Positions 8,824-18,307 are shown, numbered from the stretch's first letter. The stretch is DNA of 64,000 bases from JARYGU01 sp033795365 (GCA_033795365.1 JARYGU010000015.1:62001-126000), one strand, 5' to 3'. Translations and numbers: made by a program. The notes: generated by a model not told the origin, from the letters alone.

Positions 8824-9689
8824 GACAGGAAGATCCTTTCGAGCGTTCTGACGATGAAATCGACGGCAAGGCCGAGGAAGGCATAGACGACGAGGCAGAC
8901 GACGATCACGTCCGTCTGGAAGAACTCGCGGGCATTCGCCATCAGATAGCCGATGCCGGCGGTCGCATTGATCTGCTCGCCGAAGACCAGCGCCAGCCAG
9001 GCGATGCCGAGCGAATAGCGAAGCCCCACCAGCGCGGAAGGCAGCGCGCCTGGCAGGATGATGTGCCGGATCATCGCCGCCCGCGACAGACCGAGCGTCC
9101 GGCCGGCCTCGATGAGCGAGGCATCGACATTGCGGATGCCGGCATAGACGTTGAGATAGAGCGGGAAAGCCGTACCGAGCGCGATCAGCGCGACCTTCGG
9201 CGCTTCGCCGATGCCGAACCAGATGATCAGGAGCGGGATGAGCGCGACGTTGGGTATCGTGCGCAGCATCTGGATCGTAGCGTCGATCAGATTCTCGCCG
9301 GTGCGGAACAACCCGGAGAGAACGGCGAGCGCGACGCCGATGGTGCCACCGATCGCAAGTCCGGAAATTGCACGGCCGAGCGAGACCAGCATAGCCTGCT
9401 GCAGCTCGCCGGTCTGCAGGAGCTTCGCCGCGCTCGACAAGACGACGGAGGGGCCTGCGAGCACCTCCTGCGGGAGAACTCCGGAAACGGAAGCCAGGTG
9501 CCAGAGGAGAACGAGGAGCACCGGGCCAAAGGTACGCCGCAGCCAGCGCGGCAGACCGCGCCGTGCGTCTGAAGCCGGATCGATCCGCTGCATCGCGATC
9601 TGGCGCATAGGGGAGGCCGGTGCGGGATCGATCCGTTCGTTGGTGCGTTCGGCCTGCGCTTTGCGGCCGAGCACTGCGATGGTGTTCAT
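8796..9689 (-). CDS. ssuC: Sulfonate-type ABC transporter permease
   Basis: Inner-membrane permease (297 aa, about six helices) of the SsuC/TauC/NrtB family. The EAA loop reads EAGRTLGLSRAAMIRHIILPGALPSALVGLRYSLG near residues 195-230, and the C-terminal part shows the family block GIAWLALVFGEQINATAGIGYLM. It starts 12 bases after the binding-protein stop and overlaps ssuB at its end. It forms the channel of the SsuABC importer. Confidence 0.88.
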   Translation of the reverse strand: MNTIAVLGRKAQAERTNERIDPAPASPMRQIAMQRIDPASDARRGLPRWLRRTFGPVLLVLLWHLASVSGVLPQEVLAGPSVVLSSAAKLLQTGELQQAMLVSLGRAISGLAIGGTIGVALAVLSGLFRTGENLIDATIQMLRTIPNVALIPLLIIWFGIGEAPKVALIALGTAFPLYLNVYAGIRNVDASLIEAGRTLGLSRAAMIRHIILPGALPSALVGLRYSLGIAWLALVFGEQINATAGIGYLMANAREFFQTDVIVVCLVVYAFLGLAVDFIVRTLERIFLSWRPAFNGT

Positions 9690-9701
9690 CGATAATTCCC
9701 G

Positions 9702-10676
9702 TCAGTTGGTCGGCAAGTCGCGATAGATGTAGTCGGCAAGCTTCAGGTCGCCGGAAAGCACGCCCGCTTCCTTCCACGTATCGAAGACGTTCTGCAGGGA
9801 GGCGGCGAAGGTGTCGTCGAGCGGGATGCGCTTGAACGCGGCCTCGTCGTCATAGGTGTCGGCGATGACCGAGGGCTCCTGCTTCGTAAAGGCGGAGTAG
9901 AAGTCGATATAGGCCTGCTTGTTTGCCAGTGACCACGCATAGCCGCGCTCGCCGCGGGCGGCGAAATCGGCGATGGCCGCTATCTTTCCGGGATCGGAGA
10001 GAGCCGAATCCGTCGCACTGATAACGTTGTTGCCGGTGTTGATGCCCTGTCCGTCGATCAATATCCGGGCTTTCAGCGCTCCGACCGTACGGGCGGCATA
10101 GACGCTCCACGTCGTCCAGGCATCGATGCTTCCGGCCTGGAATGCAGCGCTGGCATCCGTCGGGGCGAGGAAGGCGAGCTTTACGTCGCCCGCCTGAAGG
10201 CCAGCGTTCTTCAAGGCTCCGATCGTAAGGTAATGCGCAACGCTTCCGCGTGTCGTCGGAGAGATCGTTTTGCCCTTGAGATCTTCGACGGACCGGATAG
10301 GGCTGTTCTTGGGAAGCAGGATATAGGTGCCGCGCCCGCCGTTGGAGAAGGCAGCGACGACCTTGATCCTGGAGCCGCCGGCGATCGCGCTGACCGTCGG
10401 GCTGTCGGCCGCGGAGCCGATATCGACGGCATCGGCCTTCAAGGCCTCATGCAGATTGACGGCCGCCGCATAGACGGACCATTCGATCTTGTACGGCACA
10501 TCGCTCAGCAGGCCTGCCGCCTCCAGCTTGGCACGCACGGCGCCCGTCTGGTCGCCGATGCGAAGCGTCACGCCGGAGAGGTCTTCGGCTGCAAGTGCCG
10601 GCAGCTGCGCTGCAGAGAAAACGGCGACGAGGCCGCCGAGGAGAAGGTTGAAGCTGCGCCTGGAGAAAATGTTCAT
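9702..10676 (-). CDS. ssuA: Aliphatic sulfonate periplasmic binding protein
   Basis: Periplasmic binding protein (324 aa) of the SsuA family. The start MNIFSRRSFNLLLGGLVAVF opens a twin-arginine-like signal peptide cleaved near ALAAED. The mature protein contains typical family segments such as VRAKLEAAGL, SAADSPTVSAIAGGSRIKVVAAF and DAWTTWSVYAA. It heads the ssuACB operon. The control region upstream has an AT-rich stretch with ATAGTCTGTAAAAT at 10781-10794, also found in variant form at 18684-18697. Alkanesulfonates are the expected ligand; other organosulfur or nitrogen compounds are possible. Confidence 0.85.
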   Translation of the reverse strand: MNIFSRRSFNLLLGGLVAVFSAAQLPALAAEDLSGVTLRIGDQTGAVRAKLEAAGLLSDVPYKIEWSVYAAAVNLHEALKADAVDIGSAADSPTVSAIAGGSRIKVVAAFSNGGRGTYILLPKNSPIRSVEDLKGKTISPTTRGSVAHYLTIGALKNAGLQAGDVKLAFLAPTDASAAFQAGSIDAWTTWSVYAARTVGALKARILIDGQGINTGNNVISATDSALSDPGKIAAIADFAARGERGYAWSLANKQAYIDFYSAFTKQEPSVIADTYDDEAAFKRIPLDDTFAASLQNVFDTWKEAGVLSGDLKLADYIYRDLPTN

Positions 10677-10810
10677 GAATGGAGCCTCGGGTGAAATCAT
10701 GATGCCTTTGACGATCACTCGGCAGCGGTGGGACGTTCGGTTGGTGTTCCCTCCCGGCAATCCCGATCGAAGGACAGGTTATAGTCTGTAAAATCTACTA
10801 AATAGGTATA

Positions 10811-12477
10811 TTATTGCGTAAGCCTGCCCGACGCAGGAAAAGAATTTTCTGCCGGTGCGACCGGCTGGACGTCGAATATGTCGGTGAGGGTGACGGACCG
10901 GAAGTCGTCGACGAGCACGGTGACGCGCACCACCCAATATCCGTCGATCGGCAGCACGAAGCCGTCTGCGGCATATCGTTCGCCAGTTTTCGATGCCTCG
11001 CGCACAAAGGGACCGATGCCGTAGAAGGCTTCGAGAGTTCGACGGTTACCGAGAGCGGTGCAAGATCCTTGCCGTCGAGGCGAAAGCTATCCGCCGAAAC
11101 TATCGCTCGCCCGACTTGCGCAGGTGACAGCGTCAGCCGCGCTTCGAGCCCTTCGCTGCGCGAAATGACCGTTATCGCAGACGGCGCTGCCGCTGCGAGC
11201 GCGCGTGGCGGCGGCGTGAACCGCCACAGTCCCAGGATTGCGACGACCGCAACCGAGAGCGCGATCTCGGCCTGGATGCTGCGCCGCAACCGTCTGCGCG
11301 CCGGTACCCTGCCCGTAAGAACGGGGGATGTCAGGAAGAACCGGTTGACTGCAGCAAGCAGGAAGAGAAGGGTCACAAGGCCGAGCTTGGCGAGCAGCGT
11401 ATAGCCGTAATCCGTCGTCCAGAGCGCCGAGGTGCGCTCGAGCTGTATTGCCGCCAGGAAGAAGCCGCTTGCCGAAAGGCAGAGGATCGCCGGCGGGATC
11501 ATCTTCGAAAAGCGCCCGAGCACCTGCCGCGCGACATCGTCATCCTTGCGCGCCAGCACATCCGCCAGGGGAATGAAGGCACCGAGCCAGGCGATGAGGC
11601 TGAGCGCGTGGAGGAAAACCGCCGGCGTGGTGAGAAAACGGGGCGGAGCGGTCGCCGCGTGGCCGGCCGCGGCAAAGGACGATGCGGCGATAAGGAAAGC
11701 GATGAGGGCCCAGCCCTTGTGCGACGCCGTTCCGGCCGCAAGCGCGATGGCTGCGCAAACCACGGCGAGCGCCGCGAGAAGCGTGGCCCGGCCGTAGGCG
11801 GTGGCGAACAGACCGGCCGTCCAGACATCTGCCCTGCCGGCCGCCGAGACCGGTTCGCCGAGCGCATCCAATCCCTGGAACGCCAGAACAGCCGGCGTTG
11901 CCGCCAGTCCGAGGAACAGCAGGAGGACGAGTACCTTTCCGGCGCGGCGGTCCGGCGCAATCCCTGAAAGCGCGTAGAACACGGTGCTGCCCAATCCGAA
12001 CACGATCGAAAGCATCAGCGCGAAGCGCGATGCCCAGAGCCCGTATCGAACGGTGCCGTCCGGAGCCGCATCCGCATCCGCGTCCGGCACCGTCGAACTG
12101 ACGGCGCCGACCGAGAATGTCTGACCGCCGCCGACCGGATGACCGTCGGACGAGGTCACGCGCCAGGAGAGCACATAGGTTCCGCGGGAAAGCCGGGGAG
12201 CGAGCGCATAGGTAAGCGACGAGCCTTCGAGCGTCGGTGCCGCCAGGATTTCCGTCCGGCCGTCGGGGTGGATCAGCCGGGCGACGAGCGGCGCGACCGC
12301 TTCGGAAAAGCGCAGGACGATCCGCGCCGGCGGCTCGGCCAATATCGCCGCATCGTAGGGATCGGCGGAGATCAGGTTCGCATGCGCATTGGCTTGGTCG
12401 GCGAAGAGCCCGGTTGCGGCAAGAAGGATAAGCGCCGCGACGAGGAGGCGCGCTGCTTCTGCGAGGAATGGCCTCAC
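10811..12477 (-). CDS. CopC-CopD fusion copper protein, frameshifted near its 3' end
   Basis: A YcnJ-type copper protein of about 555 residues when repaired. A signal peptide ends at DQANA, leaving a mature N-terminus HANLISADP that matches the CopC copper site; the CopC domain runs to about residue 125. Multiple CopD membrane helices follow from about residue 145 to 430, then a YtkA/FixH-like periplasmic domain. The GTG start at 12477 overlaps the YcnI stop (GTGA). Near 11024-11031 the frame is lost. The sensible sequence FYGIGPFVREASKTGERYAADG resumes one base out of register and stops at 10811, whereas the unshifted frame stops at 10798 after nonsense. One base appears to be missing. Confidence 0.8.
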
Positions 12478-12995
12478 GGCTCGACGCTGACGGAGGGCGC
12501 CGGATATCTCAGGCCGTCGGAAGAGGCGCCTGTTGCGGGAATCTCGATCCAGCGCTCGACGCCGCTCTCGCATTGCTGCACGACCGGTACGAAGATATGT
12601 CCGGTAGCCGTCTTGGCGACGGATGCCCGGAAGACGAATTCGTCATAGAAGGCGTCCTCGAGCCGCCCGCCGGACCAGACGAGCTCCTTCACATCGGCCG
12701 CATCGCCATGGGAATGGGAGGCAGCGGCGCCCGCCTGATGAAGGTCATTGGCGACGATCGAGAGCTTCCAGCCGGGCTTGGGCTGTGGCTTGATGCCTTC
12801 CAATTCCTTCGGTACCGCGATCCGCACCGCGACCGTCGGCGATCCGTCGCAGCCGTGCGGTACGCGCAGCACGAACTTTGCCGTCTTGCCCGCCGCAACC
12901 GCTGCGTTCTCGAAGGTGAGATGCGCCATGGCCGGCGCGGCGAAGAGGCCTGCGGCAAGCGCTGCCGTGCCGAAAGCCGTTATCCGAGGTATCAT
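12474..12995 (-). CDS. YcnI-like copper-binding protein (DUF1775)
   Basis: Secreted or membrane-associated protein (173 aa) of the YcnI family. The signal peptide ends at APAMA, exposing an N-terminal His (HLTFENAAVAAGKTAKF) that in characterised YcnI proteins forms a mono-histidine copper brace. A conserved Trp follows in PKPGWKLSIV near residue 77. It starts 16 bases after the ATPase stop and its TGA overlaps the GTG of the CopC-CopD gene. YcnI with YcnJ is a known copper pair. Its location directly behind a sulfonate-type ABC importer is unusual. Because the ATPase frame is shifted, an open frame runs without a stop from the ATPase into this gene. Confidence 0.87.
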   Translation of the reverse strand: MIPRITAFGTAALAAGLFAAPAMAHLTFENAAVAAGKTAKFVLRVPHGCDGSPTVAVRIAVPKELEGIKPQPKPGWKLSIVANDLHQAGAAASHSHGDAADVKELVWSGGRLEDAFYDEFVFRASVAKTATGHIFVPVVQQCESGVERWIEIPATGASSDGLRYPAPSVSVEP

Positions 12996-13011
12996 GATCG
13001 GTTCCTTGTCG

Positions 13012-13820
13012 TTACCAGGTCGCGGCGAGGCCAAGATGCTGCAGCGCCTTCTGCCGGAGCTCCGCAAGCTTTGGATCTCCGCGATGGCGCGGATAAGGAA
13101 GATCGACGGCGATGTCGGCAACGATGCGGGCCGGACGCGGGCCGAAGATGATGACGCGCTCGGCCAGGAAGATCGCTTCTTCGACATCGTTACCAGAAGC
13201 GCCGTCAGGCCGGCGCGCTGCCACAGCGAGACGATCTCGGCCTGCATCGCCAGCCGCGTGAGCGAGTCGAGTTTGCCGAGCGGCTCGTCGAGCAGCAGCA
13301 GCCGCGGTTCGTTGACGAGTGCCCTCGCCAGAGCGACCCGCTGCGCCATCCCGCCCGAAAGCTGATGCGGATAGGCCTTGTCGAAACCCTTCAGGCCGAC
13401 GAGCTCGAGGGCGTTGTCCACACGGGAGCGATTGCTCTTGAGGACGCCCTGCGCTTCCAGCCCGAGCGCGACGTTGTCCCAGACGGTGCGCCAGGGAAAG
13501 AGGGTGGGATCCTGGAAAACGAGGATGCGGGAAGGATCGGGATCGCCGACCGGTGCCCCGCCGACTTCGACGGCGCCCGACATCGGATGATCGAGACCGG
13601 CAAGCAGGCGCAACAGCGTCGACTTCCCGCAGCCGGAAGGCCCGAGCAGCGCCACGAAGGAGCCGGGCTCGGCCGCGAAACTCACCCGGTCCAGCACCGG
13701 CAGGGGCGCGCCTTCCAGCTCGAAGCGGTGGGAGACGTCGCGTATCTCGACCTTCACTCCCGTGGGTTCCGCCTCGCCGGTGACGGCGGAATCCGTCGAT
13801 CTCAAAGCCGCAGTTACCAT
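13012..13820 (-). pseudogene. Frameshifted ABC transporter ATPase, SsuB/TauB type
   Basis: ATPase subunit (about 269 aa if intact) of the second importer here. Walker A GPSGCGKST, Q-loop VFQDPTLFPWRTVW, signature LSGGMAQRVALARAL and Walker B LLLLDEPLGKLD are all in one frame. After LTALLVT the frame changes at about 13187. The other frame resumes with VEEAIFLAERVIIFG and ends at 13012. Compared with the expected LLVTHDVEEA, four bases are missing, removing the switch His and Asp codons. The missing bases can be explained as loss between two copies of ACG. The ATG at 13820 overlaps the permease stop (ATGGTAA) behind GAGGGG. Either the gene is dead or there is a sequencing error. Confidence 0.75.
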
Positions 13821-14821
13821 CTGACAAGTCCCCTCTGCCATGAAAGCGTCCAGTCGCGGATGCGGAAGAGCACCGTGATGAGGGTCGAGCACATCAGCGC
13901 CATCACCAGGAGTGCGGCATACATGTTGTTGTAGGCCGCCCATCCCTGCGCCCATTGGAGATACCAGCCGAGCCCTGCCTTGACGCCCAGCATTTCCGCG
14001 ACGACCAGCACCGCAAAGGAGGTCCCGAGGCCCATGAACAAGCCGACGAAGACGTGTGGCAACGCTGCGGGAATCGCGACCTTCAGGATCAGGAACAAGG
14101 GCTTGGCACCCAGCGTGCGTGCGATGTCGTAGTAGTCGCGGTTGACGCTTGCGATGCCGGACCAGGTGAGGATCGTCACGGGAAAGGCGGTGGCGAGCGC
14201 GATGAGGAAGACGCTGGCCGACCCGGAGGTCGGAAAGATGAAGAAGGCGAGCGGCAGCCAGGCCGTCGCCGGCAGGGGGCCGATCAGGCGCAGGAGCGGA
14301 TGCACCCAATAGCTCGCCGCACGCGACCAGCCGATGGTGACGCCGGTGAGGAACCCGGCCAGCGCGCCGAAGACGTAACCCTTGGCAAGCAGGAGCACGG
14401 AATAGCCGACGCTGATGCCGAGCCGCTCCCAATCGTCGAAGAACACCTCCAGCATGCTCTGCGGCGAAGAGAAAAAGGGCACGGGAAGCAGGCCGGTTTT
14501 CGCCGTCGCGATCTCCCAGGCGGCCAGGATCGCCGCCGCCGCGATGAGCCAGGGGCCATAATAGTGCACCGCCGATGCGACGCGGCCGAAGAGGGTGCCC
14601 GTCAATCCGGCAAGCGCGGCGATGAGCGCGACGCCGAAAGAAATCGCGGCCAATTCGCGGCCATAGGGCTGCGGAATGATTTCCGGCCAATATTCGATAA
14701 GCCCCGCCGTTCCCGTCCAAGCCAGCGCCGCGACCAGTAGGATGGGAGAGACGTTTCGGCCAAAGGAAGCGGCGGGAGCGGCATCCCGCTCCTCCATCAC
14801 CGTCGGATCGATCGTGCTCAT
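13814..14821 (-). CDS. Nitrate/sulfonate/bicarbonate-type ABC permease
   Basis: Inner-membrane permease (335 aa) of the SsuC/TauC family with an unusually long N-terminal part that adds two or three helices before the usual core. The EAA-like loop is YYDIARTLGAKPLFLILKVAIPAALPHVFVG near residues 230-260, followed by GTSFAVLVVAEMLGVKAGLGWYL, a family hallmark. It starts 10 bases after the binding-protein stop and overlaps the ATPase start. Substrate is not readable; neighbours suggest an organosulfur compound or, given YcnI and CopC-CopD downstream, something connected with copper. Confidence 0.85.
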   Translation of the reverse strand: MSTIDPTVMEERDAAPAASFGRNVSPILLVAALAWTGTAGLIEYWPEIIPQPYGRELAAISFGVALIAALAGLTGTLFGRVASAVHYYGPWLIAAAAILAAWEIATAKTGLLPVPFFSSPQSMLEVFFDDWERLGISVGYSVLLLAKGYVFGALAGFLTGVTIGWSRAASYWVHPLLRLIGPLPATAWLPLAFFIFPTSGSASVFLIALATAFPVTILTWSGIASVNRDYYDIARTLGAKPLFLILKVAIPAALPHVFVGLFMGLGTSFAVLVVAEMLGVKAGLGWYLQWAQGWAAYNNMYAALLVMALMCSTLITVLFRIRDWTLSWQRGLVRW

Positions 14822-14831
14822 GACATCACCT

Positions 14832-15902
14832 TCATGCGGTCAGGACGTCAGCGAAGACGCGATCGGCGAAATCCTTCGGATCGGTCGACTGCTTGAAGAC
14901 CTGCACGTCCCGCAGTTCCTGGGCGTAGAGCGCGATCTCCGCCTTGAGGTCGGTTCCGACCGGGTTGTGGTTGTGGGTCTGGTCCCGCAGGACGCCGACC
15001 AGATCTTCGACGGTCTTGTCCTTCGGCGCATTCGGGAGAAAGGCCCTTGCGGCGTCCTCCGGTTTGGCGACAGTCCAGTCCTGGGCCTCCAGAAGCGCGC
15101 GCGTCAGCGCTGCTGCGGTCGGCTGGTCCTCCCGGATCAGGCTGCCGCGCAGGCCGACGATGCAGCAGACCCGGTTTTCGAAACCATGGTCGAGGTTCGA
15201 TGCGATCTGGATGTATTTCGGATCCTGCAGCCAGAAATAAGCCTTCGGATCGCCGTCGGCGATGGCGTGGATCTCGCCCTTGTCTGCAGCAATCTGCAGA
15301 AGTTCGCCCGGATATTGGCGCCATTCGACATCGGCGACCGGGTCGATGCCTTCCTTGTGCAGGAGGATCGAGAAGAAGTTCTTGCCGGGGCTGGCGAGGT
15401 CCGAAATCCCGATAGTTTTCCCTTTAAGCTCCGTGAGCTTGGTGATCCCGGCGGACTTCAACGCGACGAGCCGCGAGCAGCCGCCATGGGTGCCTGCGGT
15501 GATCTTGACGTCGAAACCCTGCTCCAGTGCCTTCAGCCAGCGCAGCGCCATGCCGACGCCGCCATCGGCCTTTCCCGTCGCGATCGCTTCCAGAAGCGCC
15601 TCGGTCGACGCGCCGAAGTTCACCAGCTCCACGTCGAGGCCGTATTTCCGGAAGATGCCGTGCTCCTGAGCGACGAAGACCGGCGCAAGGCAGATGGCAC
15701 TGGCATTGGTGGCGAACTTGATCTTCTTGAGATCTCCCGTCGCGGCGGACGAGGCGGCACGCGCGGCGAAGCTGCCGAGGGAAAAGGCGCCGAGCGGTGC
15801 TGCGACGCCGACCAGCCCCGCCGTTTTCAGGAGAGCCCGGCGGTCGAGGCCCGGCGGGAGATCACCGTCTGCTCCAAAGAGCGTTTTCGCATTCCATGCC
15901 AT
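14832..15902 (-). CDS. NMT1/SsuA-like periplasmic binding protein
   Basis: Periplasmic binding protein (356 aa) for the second importer. A twin-arginine-type signal is visible as LDRRALLKTAGLVGVAAPLGAF near residues 20-42. The mature part begins IKFATNASAICLAPVFVAQEHGIFRKYGLDVELV, the standard opening of NMT1/TauA-like proteins. The ATG at 15902 is chosen over one six codons earlier because AGGAG lies 8 bases upstream. It is 80 bases downstream of the monooxygenase gene and begins the run SBP-permease-ATPase-YcnI-CopCD. A Cys pair (ENRVCCIVG) near residue 230 could be a disulfide or metal site; this is speculation. Confidence 0.85.
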   Translation of the reverse strand: MAWNAKTLFGADGDLPPGLDRRALLKTAGLVGVAAPLGAFSLGSFAARAASSAATGDLKKIKFATNASAICLAPVFVAQEHGIFRKYGLDVELVNFGASTEALLEAIATGKADGGVGMALRWLKALEQGFDVKITAGTHGGCSRLVALKSAGITKLTELKGKTIGISDLASPGKNFFSILLHKEGIDPVADVEWRQYPGELLQIAADKGEIHAIADGDPKAYFWLQDPKYIQIASNLDHGFENRVCCIVGLRGSLIREDQPTAAALTRALLEAQDWTVAKPEDAARAFLPNAPKDKTVEDLVGVLRDQTHNHNPVGTDLKAEIALYAQELRDVQVFKQSTDPKDFADRVFADVLTA

Positions 15903-15982
15903 CGTCCGTCTCCTGATCATTCTGAGATTGTCGTGTTGAAAGGAAGCGGATCGCCCAAAGCGGTCCGCGGCGCATCAGAGGT

Positions 15983-17098
15983 TTATTCCGCGGCTTCGAT
16001 ACGGCCGCCGCGACCACGCTCGGCGACGAGCGCGCGCACCCGCGGGATGAGGTCGCGGCCATAGTGGAACGCGTCCTCGATCGGGTCGAAGCCGCGGATG
16101 AGGAAGGTGGTGATGCCGAGATCGTAATAGTCGAGCAGGGCTTCCGCGACCTGCTCGGGCGTGCCGACGAGCGAGGTGGAATTGCCGCTTGCGCCGGTCA
16201 GCGCCGCCATTTCCGTCCAGAGGCGCTTGTCGAGCCGCGCGCCGCGGGAAGCGGCGGCAAGCAGCCGCTTCGAACCTTCGTTCTGTGGCTTGCCACCGAT
16301 GGAATTGACCTCGATCAGCCGTTCGGTGGCCGGCGCGCCGCGAAGCGCCTTGGCGCGGGAAAGCAGACCGGCTGCCTTCTCCCAGGCTGCGTCCTCCGTT
16401 TCCGCAAGGATCGGGCGCAGCGACAGGCTGAAGCGCGGCTTGCGCCCATGCGCTGCGGCTGCCGCGCGCACGTTGCGCAGGGTCTCGCCCACCTGCTCGA
16501 GCGTCTCGCCCCAGAGTGCGTAGACATCCGCATGTTTGCCGGCAACGTCGATCGCGGCGGCGGAGGAGCCACCGAAATAGATTGGGATGCCTTCCGGGCC
16601 CTCCGGCTTCACCGCGGCGAATGCCTGCTCGACCCTGTAGTATTTACCGGCATAGTCGAAGGGCGTCTCGCTCGTCCATTCCTTTCGCACGATGTCGAGA
16701 TACTCGCTGGTGCGGGCATAGCGCTCGTCCTTGGTCAGGTGGTCGCCGTCCTGCGCCAGCTCCTTGTCGTTGCCGCCGGTGATGATGTGGACCGCGACGC
16801 GACCGCCCGTCAGGTTGTCGAGCGTCGCAAGCTGCCTAGCCGCCAGCGTCGGGGCGGTGAAACCCGGCCGGTGCGCAATCATCAGTTTGAGCTTGCGGGT
16901 GCGATCGGCGACATGCTGAGCGATCAGGATGCTTTCCGGCGAGGTCGAGTGAAAGGCGAAGAGAACGCGGTCGAAACCGGCGTTCTCATGGATCGCCGCG
17001 GCGGCTGCGATATGGTCCCGGTCGATGATGGCCCCCTTGCGGGCAATCGTCTCGGACGCATTGTGATTGCCGATATAACCGATGAATTCGACAGGCAT
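15983..17098 (-). CDS. ssuD: FMNH2-dependent alkanesulfonate monooxygenase-like enzyme (LLM family)
   Basis: Luciferase-like flavin monooxygenase (371 aa) of the SsuD type, which uses FMNH2 and oxygen to release sulfite from organosulfonates. Family features include PVEFIGYIGNHNASET at the N-terminus, the segment GFDRVLFAFHSTSPESILIAQHVA, MIAHRPGFTAPTLAARQLATLDNLTGGRVAVHIITGG near residues 75-110 and YFGGSSAAAIDVAGKHADVYALWGE. The last is the SsuD active-site region. It lies between the acyl-CoA dehydrogenase-like gene and the second importer on the same strand. A related sulfone or thioether monooxygenase is possible. No SsuE flavin reductase gene is seen nearby. Confidence 0.85.
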   Translation of the reverse strand: MPVEFIGYIGNHNASETIARKGAIIDRDHIAAAAAIHENAGFDRVLFAFHSTSPESILIAQHVADRTRKLKLMIAHRPGFTAPTLAARQLATLDNLTGGRVAVHIITGGNDKELAQDGDHLTKDERYARTSEYLDIVRKEWTSETPFDYAGKYYRVEQAFAAVKPEGPEGIPIYFGGSSAAAIDVAGKHADVYALWGETLEQVGETLRNVRAAAAAHGRKPRFSLSLRPILAETEDAAWEKAAGLLSRAKALRGAPATERLIEVNSIGGKPQNEGSKRLLAAASRGARLDKRLWTEMAALTGASGNSTSLVGTPEQVAEALLDYYDLGITTFLIRGFDPIEDAFHYGRDLIPRVRALVAERGRGGRIEAAE

Positions 17099-17125
17099 GA
17101 CACCCTCCGTTCCTTGTGTTCGATA

Positions 17126-18295
17126 TCAGACGCCGAGCGCGATCCGGCCCGCTTCCACCCGCACCGTGTCTTCCTGCGGACTATGGATGCGACCGCAGAG
17201 GACATCGCGGTGATGGCGCTCCAGGGGATTGTTGCGGGAAATGCCGTGATTGCCGCTCAGCTTGAGCGCCTTTTCGACGGCAGCGATGGCATTTTCCGTC
17301 GTGACGGACTTGATGAGATTGGCTTCCGTTGTGGGAAGCGGGAATCCTCTGTCGATCTCGCCCGCCGCCGAAGCGATCAGCCGGCGGTTTACGGCGAGCA
17401 ACTCCTCGATCTCGCCGACCGCGTGCTGGATGCGAGGGACCGTCGAAAGCGGCTGGCCGAGATTGCTCGGCACCCGGTTCCTGAGAAAGGAGACCAGCCA
17501 GTCGCGCGCCGCTTCCGCGACCCCGGTGTAAAGCGCGCCCGGCAGCAGGCCGAACCAGGCAGCCTGGCCTTCGCCTCGCCCGCCCCATTCCGACGGCAGC
17601 CGGATATCCGCCGCATGGTCCGGCGGCACCCGCACATCCTCGAAAATCACGTCATGGCTGCCCGTCGCGCGCATGCCGAGCGGGTTCCACGTCTTCTCGA
17701 CCGCGATGCCCGGCGTATCGAGCGGAACGAGGAAGCCGCCGACCCTGGGCTCCGCCTCGTCGGTCCGTGCCCAGACGACCGCGTAGGTCAGCCCTTCCAC
17801 GCCCGTCGAGTAGATCTTCCTGCCGCTGATCGACCAGCCGTCCTCAGTCCGCCGGGCCGTGGTCTTGGGCAATCCGCCGCGGATCGGCGTGCCGAGTTCC
17901 GGCTCGACGCGGAAGGCGTTGATCAGCGCACCCTTCCCGGCCGCATCCCGCAGCACGCGCTGCACGAGATTTTCCGGCCAGCGCGAGTTCGGGATCGTGG
18001 CGAGATTGATATATTGCATGATCAGGATCAGCGCCGTCGACGGTTCGCCGCGAGCGATCAGGCGGATGACTTCGGTCGTCTCGGCGAGTCCCGCGCCCGC
18101 ACCGCCATATTCCACCGGTGCCGTCAGTGCAGAGAGCCCCGCCTCATGGGAAAGCCGGATATTCTCGGATGGAAAGGATGCGCTTTCGTCATATGCCGCC
18201 GCCGTTTGCGCAAACCGAACCGAGAGCTCGGCGGCGATCCTGACCGGATCGAAAGGCGAAACTGTTTTTTGCTGGATGCCGAGTACCATCTTCAT
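17126..18295 (-). CDS. Acyl-CoA dehydrogenase-like flavoenzyme of the sulfur-assimilation cluster
   Basis: A 389-residue acyl-CoA dehydrogenase fold protein. The N-terminal helical domain (to about 115) includes APVEYGGAGAGLAETTEVIR. The middle beta domain contains WSISGRKIYSTGVEGLTYAVVWA and WNPLGMRATGSHDVIFEDVRVP, and a C-terminal helical domain follows. Homologues placed beside SsuD- or SfnG-type monooxygenases (SfnB, DszC-like) are thought to desulfurise organosulfur compounds with reduced flavin. It precedes ssuD by 27 bases and follows a 25-codon small ORF by 12 bases, all on one strand. Confidence 0.82.
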   Translation of the reverse strand: MKMVLGIQQKTVSPFDPVRIAAELSVRFAQTAAAYDESASFPSENIRLSHEAGLSALTAPVEYGGAGAGLAETTEVIRLIARGEPSTALILIMQYINLATIPNSRWPENLVQRVLRDAAGKGALINAFRVEPELGTPIRGGLPKTTARRTEDGWSISGRKIYSTGVEGLTYAVVWARTDEAEPRVGGFLVPLDTPGIAVEKTWNPLGMRATGSHDVIFEDVRVPPDHAADIRLPSEWGGRGEGQAAWFGLLPGALYTGVAEAARDWLVSFLRNRVPSNLGQPLSTVPRIQHAVGEIEELLAVNRRLIASAAGEIDRGFPLPTTEANLIKSVTTENAIAAVEKALKLSGNHGISRNNPLERHHRDVLCGRIHSPQEDTVRVEAGRIALGV

Positions 18296-18307
18296 CGCCC
18301 TTCCTGC

